Positions 18,776 to 26,432 of a stretch of DNA of 40,007 nucleotides are shown here, piece by piece. This DNA comes from Paracoccaceae bacterium (GTDB lineage: Bacteria > Pseudomonadota > Alphaproteobacteria > Rhodobacterales > Rhodobacteraceae). The stretch's first letter is position 1; the number at the start of each line of letters is the position of its first letter. The notes below the pieces were generated by a model, which saw only the letters and a program-made list of their open reading frames with translations, made no database searches and had not been told where the DNA came from. The stretch covers positions 1 to 40,007 of the forward strand of contig JAPORQ010000027.1 of assembly GCA_026710155.1 (NCBI GenBank), read 5' to 3'. Position numbers and translations under genes: made by a program.

Positions 18776-19503
18776 AAACCGTTTTTCCCATTATCATGGC
18801 AACCGCGTTTGCGATTCTGGTGTGGCAGATGGTGGTCAGTTTGACCGGATTGCCACGTTTCATTCTGCCTTCCCCACTACTGGTAATGGAGACATGGTGG
18901 CAAAATCGTGGGTTGATTTTAGAGCATTTGCTTGTTACAGCTGCTTCTGTTTTGATCGGGCTTATGATTGGTACATTGCTAGGTATCGTAACCGCCATCC
19001 AACTCGCTGCTTCGCAAGGCATGCTCATTCTCTTCCGCCCTATCCTTGTCTTCACACAAGCCTTACCGGTTTTTGCCTTGGCACCCATTTTAACCTTGTG
19101 GCTTGGCTTTGGCCTCTCATCAAAAGTTGCCATGGCGGTACTTATCATCTATTTTCCGGTGGCCTCATCTTTTTTGGACGGATTGTTGCGTACACCTCCA
19201 GGATATCTGGATTTGGCGAGAACGATGCAAGCCCAATCACTGGGCATTCTGTTCCATATACGAATTCCGGCTGCTTTTCCCTCTTTGTCTTCGGGGCTCA
19301 GACTGGCCGCTGTTTATGCACCGATTGGCGCTGTAATAGGTGAGTGGGTTGGCTCTTCACGGGGTCTTGGTTATTTAATGTTACTGGCAAATGGACGAGC
19401 CAAAACAGACCTGATGTTTGCCGCCGTTTTGACCCTCGGCTTGTTCGCAATCCTGCTCCATATCATGATTGGCAAACTCGCAAGTCGGCTGGAGAGAGCG
19501 TGA
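18772..19503 (+). CDS. thiX: ThiX-type ABC transporter permease
   Basis: The inner-membrane channel of the importer, of the BPD_transp_1 (SsuC/TauC-like) family. The 243-residue protein is hydrophobic with about six membrane segments. It has LPRFILPSPLLVMETWW near the N-terminus, GLMIGTLLGIVTAIQLAAS, and the cytoplasmic EAA-type loop RIPAAFPSLSSGLRLAAVYA followed by GAVIGEWVGSSRGLGYLM. It is the last gene of the operon; no convincing hairpin terminator follows. Confidence 0.93.
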   Translation: MKTVFPIIMATAFAILVWQMVVSLTGLPRFILPSPLLVMETWWQNRGLILEHLLVTAASVLIGLMIGTLLGIVTAIQLAASQGMLILFRPILVFTQALPVFALAPILTLWLGFGLSSKVAMAVLIIYFPVASSFLDGLLRTPPGYLDLARTMQAQSLGILFHIRIPAAFPSLSSGLRLAAVYAPIGAVIGEWVGSSRGLGYLMLLANGRAKTDLMFAAVLTLGLFAILLHIMIGKLASRLERA

Positions 19504-19601
19504 TTGGCAGATTTGTGTTTCTCATAAAACCAATTTTTCTTTTATACTTTTACACCGCCCTGCCAGCAAGCCAGATTTAATTTTGTATCACTGATCAAAA
19601 A

Positions 19602-19826
19602 TCAATATTTGGCAGAGGTTATTTGTACGAACTGAAGGTCCCTTTCATTGCTTGTGTTGACCGGGTATGCCAGTGCATCAATATTCGTCGTTCCCCTGAT
19701 GCCATAAACATTGACAGGGGTCATCGCAATCATCATCACTGATTGAATAAAAACATTGTTGGTATTTGGATTTGCTTTTCGGACTCAAGAATAACGGCCG
19801 TGGCTGCCAATCGCACTCACATCCAT
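19602..19826 (-). pseudogene. Possible decayed ORF in the thiX-ppaC gap
   Basis: The 19504-20044 gap holds one stretch that looks formerly coding. On the minus strand, a frame from ATG at 19824-19826 reads MDVSAIGSHGRYS, hits TGA at 19785-19787, then continues in the same frame with VFIQSVMMIAMTPVNVYGIRG and ends at 19602 after LQFVQITSAKY. I do not recognise the family. It may be a gene remnant left at the edge of the thiamine block, or chance. Nothing else is evident in this 540-base gap. Confidence 0.25.
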
Positions 19827-20044
19827 ATTGGTTGCCAATCATGGAATGTGACATGCTAGATTGATTGTTGGTATCAGCTTTTCCAGTTGCCAGCGTTTTT
19901 TGATGTTTTGAAGTACAATCTGTTTCAACTTTGTACTGATTGACACCCAGATGTTGAGAGTTGTAAATTTACCCCTAGATAATCCTATTATGGATTTAGT
20001 TGATCCATCCAATCAATTCCAAAAATAAATCATAGGATTTAAAT

Positions 20045-20965
20045 GTGATAAAAGTTTTAGGTCATAAATCACCAGATACCGACTCCACGGGCTCTCCAAT
20101 TGTTTGGTCCTGGTATTTAAACGAATGTCGGAATAAAAATAGCAAAGCAGTTTTACAGGGTGATCCCAATAATGAAGCAAAATTCGTCCTGGATTATTGG
20201 GGATTGGAATTACCCGAAATTATTGAAGACCTCTCTGATGGGGAAGATGTTGTGATCGTGGATACCAACAATGTTTCGGAACTACCTGAAAACATCGGCA
20301 ATGCAAACATTATCGGAATTATTGATCATCATCTCCTGCAGGGCGGGCTAAGCACAAGCACTCCAATCGAAGTTACCGTCAGACCACTTGCCTGTACGGC
20401 TACAATCATGCTTGATCTCATGGGAAGTGAGATAATTGCATGGATGCCTAGGTCAATAAAGGGTGTGGCGCTCAGCTGTATTCTTTCGGATACCCTGGAA
20501 TTTCGTTCTCCGACAACTACTGACCATGACCGCAAAGTTGCTGAAAACCTTGCCAAGGAACTGGATATCGACATTTCAAATTACACTGCTGAAATGTTTG
20601 CAGCCAAATCAGATGTTTCCATGTTCACTGACAATCAACTTATCATGATTGACTCCAAAATGTATGACCTTGATGGTAAAAAGCTGAGGATTTCGGTTTT
20701 AGAAACAACGACCCCTTCACAAGTTCTGGATCGAACATCATCGTTGTTGGAGAGTCTCAATGCAAGTGCAGAAAGTGAAAATATCGATGTCGTATTGATG
20801 TTTGTCGTTGATATATTGAATGGAAACTCGACCCTGTTTGTACCAAACGAAATGGTTAGAACCATTGCCAAAAGCAGTTTTGGAGTTGAAGGAATCGGGA
20901 ATACCCTTGAATTGCCTGGGATTGTAAGCAGGAAAAAGCAGATCATTCCCAACCTCAAACTCTGA
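20045..20965 (+). CDS. ppaC: Manganese-dependent (class II) inorganic pyrophosphatase
   Basis: Hydrolyses pyrophosphate to phosphate in the cytoplasm; a DHH-family phosphoesterase. The 306-residue protein has the N-terminal metal motif GHKSPDTDS, VDTN where Bacillus PpaC has VDHN, IDHH, and the C-terminal SRKKQIIP substrate motif. ACTATIMLDLMG and ALSCILSDTLEFRSPT are also family-typical. Initiation is at GTG; the ATG two bases earlier is out of frame with an immediate stop. It has no pathway link to the thiamine operon upstream. Confidence 0.93.
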   Translation: MIKVLGHKSPDTDSTGSPIVWSWYLNECRNKNSKAVLQGDPNNEAKFVLDYWGLELPEIIEDLSDGEDVVIVDTNNVSELPENIGNANIIGIIDHHLLQGGLSTSTPIEVTVRPLACTATIMLDLMGSEIIAWMPRSIKGVALSCILSDTLEFRSPTTTDHDRKVAENLAKELDIDISNYTAEMFAAKSDVSMFTDNQLIMIDSKMYDLDGKKLRISVLETTTPSQVLDRTSSLLESLNASAESENIDVVLMFVVDILNGNSTLFVPNEMVRTIAKSSFGVEGIGNTLELPGIVSRKKQIIPNLKL

Positions 20966-20989
20966 TAACCACTCAGTGTCCAAAATACC

Positions 20990-21865
20990 ATGACCCGAAT
21001 TATTGCCTCATTCAATGAGATTGCTTTGGATTATGATGTCTTGTTTTTTGATGTATGGGGTTGTCTTCATGATGGCGTAAAACCATACCCCAAGGCAATC
21101 GATGGTCTATTTGAATACAAAAAACGTGGTGGGACTGTTGTTTTGCTCACCAATTCACCTCGCCCGGGACATATGACAACCAAACAGATAAACTCCATTG
21201 GAGTCCCCAGGGAATCTTGGGATATAATCGTCACCTCGGGTGATGCGGCTCAGCATTCCCTTTTTAGTGGGGATGTAGGAAATAATGTTTATCATATTGG
21301 AACAATAAATGAATATCCATTCTTCCATGAAGGAAAGAGTGACACCCCTTCACCCAAAATCAATCGGGTCCCGCTCCAAGATGCTGAAGGAATTGTATGC
21401 ACTGGACCCTTTGATGAAAATTTGGATAACGCTTCTGATTACTTGCCTGACCTCGAAATTGCACTGTCCAAGGGAATGAAACTATTATGTGCCAACCCGG
21501 ACCTGGAAGTGCATCGTGGTGCAAAAAAAGTTATTTGTGCCGGTGCGATAGCCAGACAATATGAAATGATAGGTGGAGATGTTCTGCTATTCGGCAAACC
21601 CAAGGCCGAAATCTACAATTTGGCCTACGCCCGAGCTAAAAAATTGCTGGGCCGATTGGAGAAAAGCAGGATTCTTTGTGTGGGAGACGGTCCATTGACA
21701 GATCTTGCAGGTGCCATCAGAAATGGCTATCCTTCACTTTTTGTGACGGGTGGTTTAGCCAGGGAGGAAACAGGAACGAATGAACAACCTGAACCAAATA
21801 AACTGCATCGATTTCTTGCATGGATTGATATGAAACCAGATTTTGCCATAGGATATTTTGGGTAG
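20990..21865 (+). CDS. TIGR01459-family HAD hydrolase
   Basis: A HAD-superfamily phosphatase of the class IIA type. The 291-residue protein begins its catalytic domain with FFDVWGCLHDGVKPYPKA; the nucleophile is the first Asp, and the usual second Asp is replaced by Gly-Cys spacing as in this subfamily's DVWG motif. It has VLLTNSPRP (motif II), LLFGKPKAEIYNLA (motif III Lys) and LCVGDGPLTDLAGA (motif IV). The substrate is unknown. In many Alphaproteobacteria this gene sits directly before ribF; here 3.6 kb of accessory DNA separates them. Confidence 0.88.
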   Translation: MTRIIASFNEIALDYDVLFFDVWGCLHDGVKPYPKAIDGLFEYKKRGGTVVLLTNSPRPGHMTTKQINSIGVPRESWDIIVTSGDAAQHSLFSGDVGNNVYHIGTINEYPFFHEGKSDTPSPKINRVPLQDAEGIVCTGPFDENLDNASDYLPDLEIALSKGMKLLCANPDLEVHRGAKKVICAGAIARQYEMIGGDVLLFGKPKAEIYNLAYARAKKLLGRLEKSRILCVGDGPLTDLAGAIRNGYPSLFVTGGLAREETGTNEQPEPNKLHRFLAWIDMKPDFAIGYFG

Positions 21866-21977
21866 TTTCGATTTCCTTAAAGGGTACCTGTAATTTTCTC
21901 TTATTCCTGAAGGTATCCGATTTTCAATAAATTTAGATGCCTTTTTCTTTATCAAATATTTTTCATCAATTTCAAAT

Positions 21978-22029
21978 GGGGAATTATACTCGTTAATTTA
22001 TTTGATTGATTGTAATAACTATTCAGGTA
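21978..22029. repeat. Possible element ends left of the IS66 remnant
   Basis: GGGGAATTATACT at 21978-21990 resembles, in inverted orientation, GTATATAATTCCC at 22640-22652. AACTATTCAGGTA (22017-22029) with the AT-rich tract before it resembles the inverted sequence at 110-143. Together they suggest boundaries of one or two nested elements. No target duplication could be identified by eye. Confidence 0.35.
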
Positions 22030-22201
22030 CCTAATTATTGAATATCATGAACAATCCGATTGTTCCTGTTGACCTTCTGAAAGTCAAGCCTGATTTTTGG
22101 TCATGATAAGACGGCACGAGCTGCAAAACGCCACTTTGGCAAATAATTCTGCAGCAGTACCCTTTGATACGGACCCATGACGTTGCGTTCCTCCTTATTC
22201 C

Positions 22202-22587
22202 CAATCCGTTGATGTACAGGTTTTGTTGGAAGCACTTGCTGCCAGGAATTCCAGAATAGGGGAGCTGGAGTTGGCCTTGGCCGGGCTGGTCGCAAGGGTC
22301 ATGCGCTGTGCCGCACCAAAAGGCCGGATCATGTCAGGCATCATGTTCCCGATCATAGTGCGCATTGCGGTCATGGTCTTGATGAAGGGATGTCGTAACC
22401 GGTGGAGACACGACAGGTCCATGACATTCTCCTTCCACCGCCTCTTGTGGTTGCGGACCACATTGTCCACAAGTGTGTCTGTCCGTGCTGCAGCAGGGAA
22501 ACCGGGGCTTCCTTCCCCGACCATGTCGGGGCCCCGGTCCGGTACGGTCCCAATGTATCGGACCTAATGACCTGCCAAACTCCATAA
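22202..22587 (+). pseudogene. IS66-family transposase (TnpC) remnant
   Basis: Two pieces in different frames match the N-terminal part of IS66 TnpC. The first, from 22202, is the coiled-coil leader (VLLEALAARNSRIGELELAL). The second (about 22402-22587) carries RQVHDILLPPPLVVADHIVH and the zinc-finger-like CVCPCCSRETGASFP followed by APVRYGPNV. The catalytic DDE part is absent and the frames are broken, so it cannot work. The fragment is more GC-rich than its surroundings. Confidence 0.72.
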
Positions 22588-22624
22588 ATGACGCCTAAAA
22601 GTGACTAAAAGGAGAAAAAGGAGG

Positions 22625-22652
22625 CTGTTGTGTAGTTATGTATATAATTCCC
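22625..22652 (-). repeat. IS-type terminal repeat, facing left
   Basis: Read on the minus strand this is GGGAATTATATACATAACTACACAACAG. It resembles GAGGATTATATACTTGACTACGCA at 24017-24040 read on the plus strand. The two face outward around the DUF2188/Rossmann-like cassette. The element belonging to this end would lie to its left. Confidence 0.5.
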
Positions 22653-22755
22653 TAAATTTAGCTCTGGGATCAGGGAATAAAAAAACTCCCTTGACTCCTT
22701 ATTGTTTGATATTTATTCTCTAGAGAGGTAGTTAAGCGGCAACGGAGGTGATGAT

Positions 22756-22980
22756 ATGGCAACAAAAGGTCAGCATGTTGTTTTCCGGAGTGGTAAATGG
22801 GCAGTCCGGAGAACTGGGTCAGAAAGGGTAACCAGGAAATTCAATACCCAGAAGGAAGCCATAAGGGAAGCACGTAGGATTGCTAAAAACCAGGGAGCTG
22901 AACTCTATATACACGGTCGCGATGGCCGAATAAGGGATCGAGACTCATACGGACGAGATTCATACCCGCCACCGGGATAA
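22756..22980 (+). CDS. DUF2188 domain protein
   Basis: A 74-residue basic protein that fits DUF2188 over nearly its whole length: HVVFRSGKWAVRRTGSE, then FNTQKEAIREARRIAKNQGA, ELYIHGRDGRIRDRDSYG and a PPPG tail. The function of the domain is unknown; it is often found in small proteins of mobile or accessory regions. The ribosome-binding site GGAGGTGATGAT before the ATG at 22756 is the strongest in this region. It ends 7 bases before the next gene, which it probably accompanies as an operon. A role as partner, regulator or antitoxin is inference. Confidence 0.85.
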   Translation: MATKGQHVVFRSGKWAVRRTGSERVTRKFNTQKEAIREARRIAKNQGAELYIHGRDGRIRDRDSYGRDSYPPPG

Positions 22981-22987
22981 TTTTCGT

Positions 22988-23620
22988 TTGCCCGACAAGA
23001 ATTTCCACAAGAATGTTTTCATCAACTGTCCATTTGATGATGAATATAAGTTGATTCTAGAGGCAATCCTTTTTTGCCTTATCCGGTTGGGGTTCAAACC
23101 CAGGATTGCCACGGAACGGCAGGATTCAGGTGAAAGCCGCCTGGACAAGATCCGGGGACTTATCCGCTGTTCGAAATACTCGATCCATGATTTGAGCCGG
23201 TGCATGTCAACCTCTTCCGGTGAACTCCACCGGATGAACATGCCCTTTGAACTCGGCTTGGATTTCGGTTGCAGGAACTTCGGTGGTCCTCCTTTTGACC
23301 AAAAAAGGATTTTGATCTTGGAGAAGAAGCAATATCGTTATAAGGAATTCATTTCAGATCTCTCGGGAAATGATATTGAAGCCCATGATAACGCTTATGA
23401 TAAAGCAATTGGAAAGGTCAGGAACTGGATAAGAACCTTTGATAACTCTGGACCTAACGTGACCGATAAAATGGTGATAGGGGAATATGAACAGTTCTGG
23501 GGGGAGCACTATGATAACTTGTGGGCCCAAGGCTATTCCGATGATGATATAGAGAATCTCCCGACTAATGCGTTGATGGACGCAATGATCCAGTGGCTAC
23601 AATCTGATCAAAATCAATAA
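22988..23620 (+). CDS. Rossmann-like (TIR/deoxyribosyltransferase-like) hypothetical protein
   Basis: I recognise a family with the N-terminal signature VFINCPFDDEYKLILEAI but know no proven function. The 210-residue protein begins with a hydrophobic strand, then PRIATERQDSGESRLDKI, CSKYSIHDLSRC, and MPFELGLDFG followed by RILILEKKQYRYKEFISDL. The Glu in PFELG sits where nucleoside deoxyribosyltransferases and TIR NADases carry their catalytic Glu; this is structural inference only. The C-terminal third is helical and acidic. The start is a TTG at 22988, since no in-frame ATG precedes the FINCPFD core; GGGA in the DUF2188 3' end could serve as ribosome-binding site. The frame is intact, unlike the IS genes on both sides. 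Confidence 0.75.
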   Translation: MPDKNFHKNVFINCPFDDEYKLILEAILFCLIRLGFKPRIATERQDSGESRLDKIRGLIRCSKYSIHDLSRCMSTSSGELHRMNMPFELGLDFGCRNFGGPPFDQKRILILEKKQYRYKEFISDLSGNDIEAHDNAYDKAIGKVRNWIRTFDNSGPNVTDKMVIGEYEQFWGEHYDNLWAQGYSDDDIENLPTNALMDAMIQWLQSDQNQ

Positions 23621-23636
23621 AGACAGCAAAGTTCCA

Positions 23637-23992
23637 CTAATAGCCAGGCGGCCTCGGCGGTTTCAAATCCAATGAAAACGGATAGCTCCATTCATCATCC
23701 GGATGTTTCTCCTGCTCTTTACCGAACATCCTCAAACGTCTCTTGATTGCCTGTCCAATCGCTCCAATTGCCCTGGCAATTCCTGCAATGACCTGATCTG
23801 CCCTTCCAACCCTTTCAACTGAGCATTCAAAATCCTCTGATTGCCCGACAAGACCTTCATATTGGTGTTCAAGTTCTGCAAAAGCCCGGTCAAGCGGGCT
23901 TCCCGCTTGTCCCAATCCTTCTGGATCCTGCCAATCCGGTCCAGTAACGCCTCTCGATGCCTGTTCTTGCGTCCATTTCCCTCTCCTTTCAT
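23637..23992 (-). CDS. Convergent coiled-coil protein, possibly frameshifted
   Basis: On the minus strand an 86-residue frame from ATG 23992 to 23732 encodes a charged N-terminus and a long coiled coil (LTGLLQNLNTNMKVLSGNQR, then LKGLEGQIRSLQELPGQLE). A second frame overlaps its end and runs to 23637 with IKRRLRMFGKEQEKHPDDEW and a proline-rich tail. A single frameshift near 23745-23780 would give one protein of about 118 residues. I do not recognise it. It converges with the Rossmann-like gene (16-base gap) and lies inside the same pair of IS ends. The ribosome-binding site is weak. Confidence 0.4.
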
Positions 23993-24016
23993 TCGACCCG
24001 ATGGCTCGTTTGCTTT

Positions 24017-24040
24017 GAGGATTATATACTTGACTACGCA
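24017..24040 (+). repeat. IS-type terminal repeat, facing right (left end of ISAs1 remnant)
   Basis: GAGGATTATATACTTGACTACGCA marks the probable left end of the ISAs1-family remnant. It shares ATTATATACTT with the ends of the small inverted-repeat elements at 3658-3793 and 11707-11894. A matching right end was not found after 25100. Confidence 0.5.
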
Positions 24041-24446
24041 GGTTTGCAATTTTCCTCCCGACCTGAACAATCCCGTCTGATGAGAACCGGAGATGTCGCA
24101 GATATCCGGGTCGGAACCCGGTCGAATGAAACCTCCATGGTCATGACGGGGGAGGATCCTGTCATGAACGGTGGTATCAAGCCATCCGGCCATCACAATC
24201 AAGTCACCGCCTGACCGGATTCCATTGCCATGAGCCAGGGCGGTGCATCGGCGGGCCATGTGGATTTGATGTCCATTCGGTTTGGGTCGGGGCCGATTGT
24301 TGTGTTGCAACGTCGAAAACACCGGATGTCATGACAAGACACCTTTTTCATGTAGTGCGGAATGGGGAGGGAATTCTTATGGCAAACAAATCGGGAAGGG
24401 GAAATGCCATTTCGGGTCTTGGGAAGGCGGTTTCTGAAGCTGGAGC

Positions 24447-25163
24447 ATGGTATGCCCAGGCCATGACGCTTTTTCCGACCTGTTCCGCATCCTTGATCCT
24501 GCGGGTCTTCAGCATGTCTTGCCGAGTCTGGCCATGGAATGTGGCAAACGATTTGGGGGATGATGTGACTGCGCTTGACGGGAAGGCCATTGCATTCTGC
24601 CCTCAAGGGCAACCTGAACGGGGATGTCCGCCTGTATGTGGAGGATCCTGGTTTGGCCAATGATGCCATTGACACGTCATCCGATGTTGTTGAAAAAGGT
24701 CATGGTCGTATTGAAACCCGTCGGGTTGGCGTCTGCAGCGACATTGACCGGTTGCGTGAACGGCATGACTGGACCGGTCTGATGGCCACTGGATCGCTGG
24801 AATCCGGGCGGCATGTCAAGGGCAATACCACTTCCGAGACCCGGTGTTTCCTGCTGGGCGGCGCCCTGGATCCGTCGGTGTTTCTGTCCAGGGTACGGTC
24901 CCACTGGGGAATTGAGAACTCCCCGCATTCGGTTCCGGATACAACCATGAATGAGGACCGGCAACGGACAGGGAGAAGGGAATGAAGATGAAAACATGGC
25001 CATGATGCGGCGGATAGCCCTCAACATGGCAGGGGTGGAAAGGAAAAAGACCTCAATGCGAAGCAGGTTGAAACGGGCCGGATGGAACAATGATTTCCTG
25101 CTGGAAATCATTCAGGCAGCGAGTTGTAGCATGGCTGAACATGAAAAAATCCAAAAGCTATAA
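24447..25163 (+). pseudogene. ISAs1-family transposase, degraded
   Basis: Pieces of one transposase in three frames. From 24462: HDAFSDLFRILDPAGLQHVL. Near 24565: ALDGKAIA, the first catalytic Asp region. From about 24600: LKGNLNGDVRLYVEDP, VVEKGHGRIETRRV and VRSHWGIENSPHSV (third acidic region). From about 24980: NMAMMRRIALNMAG and RLKRAGWNNDFLLEII. Roughly 100 residues between the DGKA and LKGN motifs, including the second catalytic Asp, are missing. Frameshifts near 24560 and 24970 add to the damage. The sequence 24041-24446 between the left end and this frame shows no clear coding homology. Confidence 0.8.
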
Positions 25164-25371
25164 CCCTGTGGACTGCCTCATCAATAGCATTTTCTTGTTT
25201 TTCTGATATACGCTTATCCGGCATATGTTTGCGTAATTTGACATATACTTTTTTCAAGAGATTCCAATTTACATTTTCCTCTTCATTCGAATCCACCGGC
25301 TCATTTTCATCCTTACCTGAATTCCTGAACAGATGAAGAATAGTAAATATATTAGGTACTTTTCTGGTCGT
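25155..25371 (-). pseudogene. Possible truncated ORF beside the IS remnant
   Basis: A minus-strand frame is open from 25371 to 25108 and reads RKVPNIFTILHLFRNSGKDE, an acidic stretch, then WNLLKKVYVKLRKHMPDKRI and ENAIDEAVHRVIAF. Its last ~15 codons run antisense into the transposase remnant, so the native 3' end may have been replaced by the IS. Not recognised. It could be chance. Confidence 0.25.
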
Positions 25372-25456
25372 TTAATATATCTCATAAATTCTAGTTTAAA
25401 AATAAGTGGTGAAATAAATTAAATGGGGTGTATTTAATTTATTATTTTCAATTACA

Positions 25457-26401
25457 ATGAAAAGATTTGATACCTTCAAGTTCATTCCAGAGGAATTTAA
25501 CAATTCCTCGGTTGCCATAGGTAATTTCGATGGGATTCACCTGGGACACAAAAAAGTATTCGCTGTAACCAGAAAAATTGCCCAAAAAACAGATGTCCCC
25601 TCGACAATCCTGACTTTTGAACCGCATCCAAGGCAATATTTTTCACCTGACAGCCCACCCTTTCGTCTGGTTAATTCAGAAACAAGGGCCAATCTGATTG
25701 AAGCTTGCGGTTTTGATGCCTTGTTTGAAATCCAGTTCGATAAACACCTGTCAAACCTATCCTCCGAGGAATTCATAACACAGGTACTTTTTGAAGGACT
25801 GAAGGTATCTCACATAGTCGTTGGAGAGGACTTCCGATATGGTAAAAAAAGACAGGGGGACACCGACCAGCTCGTTCATATGGGATCATCCCTCGGATTT
25901 GAAGTTACCGTCTTGCCCAAACATTCCAATTCCTATCTGACATATTCTTCATCTACTGTAAGAACTGCTTTGAAAGATGGCAATCTTCGAATAGCAAGAG
26001 ATTGTCTCGACAGGTGGCACAGTGTCGAGGGGGTCGTCAAGAAAGGTCAGAAAAATGGCAAAAGCATTGGATTTCCAACTGCCAACCTGGATTTTGATGG
26101 AGTGGTTATACCCAAATTCGGTGTTTATGCCGTATTTGTTGACATTTTGACCGGCAAATACAAGGGAAACTATCTCGGCGCATCTTCAATTGGAACCAAA
26201 CCCACTTTCGGGAATTTCAACCCCAATCTGGAAACTTACATTTTTGATTTCAACGGTGATATTTATGGTGAGCATATTTCCATCTCGCTAGTTAACTACC
26301 TGCGGCCTGAAATCAAGTTTGATTCGATTGAAGACCTTGTCATTCAAATGAAAAGTGACTGCCAAAAATCACGTGAATATCTTGCAGGTGTGTCAAGGTA
26401 A
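25457..26401 (+). CDS. ribF: Bifunctional riboflavin kinase / FAD synthetase
   Basis: Makes FMN from riboflavin and then FAD, in the cytoplasm. The 314-residue protein has the N-terminal nucleotidyltransferase domain (VAIGNFDGIHLGHKKV, ILTFEPHPRQYFSPD, VVGEDFRYGKKRQGD) and the C-terminal kinase domain from about residue 185 (GVVKKGQKNGKSIGFPTANL, GASSIGTKPTF, LETYIFDFNGDIYG). Both activities look intact. It follows the accessory island; the two genes downstream are closely spaced. Confidence 0.95.
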   Translation: MKRFDTFKFIPEEFNNSSVAIGNFDGIHLGHKKVFAVTRKIAQKTDVPSTILTFEPHPRQYFSPDSPPFRLVNSETRANLIEACGFDALFEIQFDKHLSNLSSEEFITQVLFEGLKVSHIVVGEDFRYGKKRQGDTDQLVHMGSSLGFEVTVLPKHSNSYLTYSSSTVRTALKDGNLRIARDCLDRWHSVEGVVKKGQKNGKSIGFPTANLDFDGVVIPKFGVYAVFVDILTGKYKGNYLGASSIGTKPTFGNFNPNLETYIFDFNGDIYGEHISISLVNYLRPEIKFDSIEDLVIQMKSDCQKSREYLAGVSR

Positions 26402-26432
26402 TTTCCACCAGCATTGTCCGCTTCCAATTAAA

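Noticed and set aside
22195-22585. Minus-strand frames in the IS66 region, one rich in His and Cys
   Set aside because: The plus strand carries clear IS66 TnpC motifs, so these are shadows.
24199-25111. Minus-strand frames across the ISAs1 remnant
   Set aside because: Antisense to recognisable transposase motifs on the plus strand.
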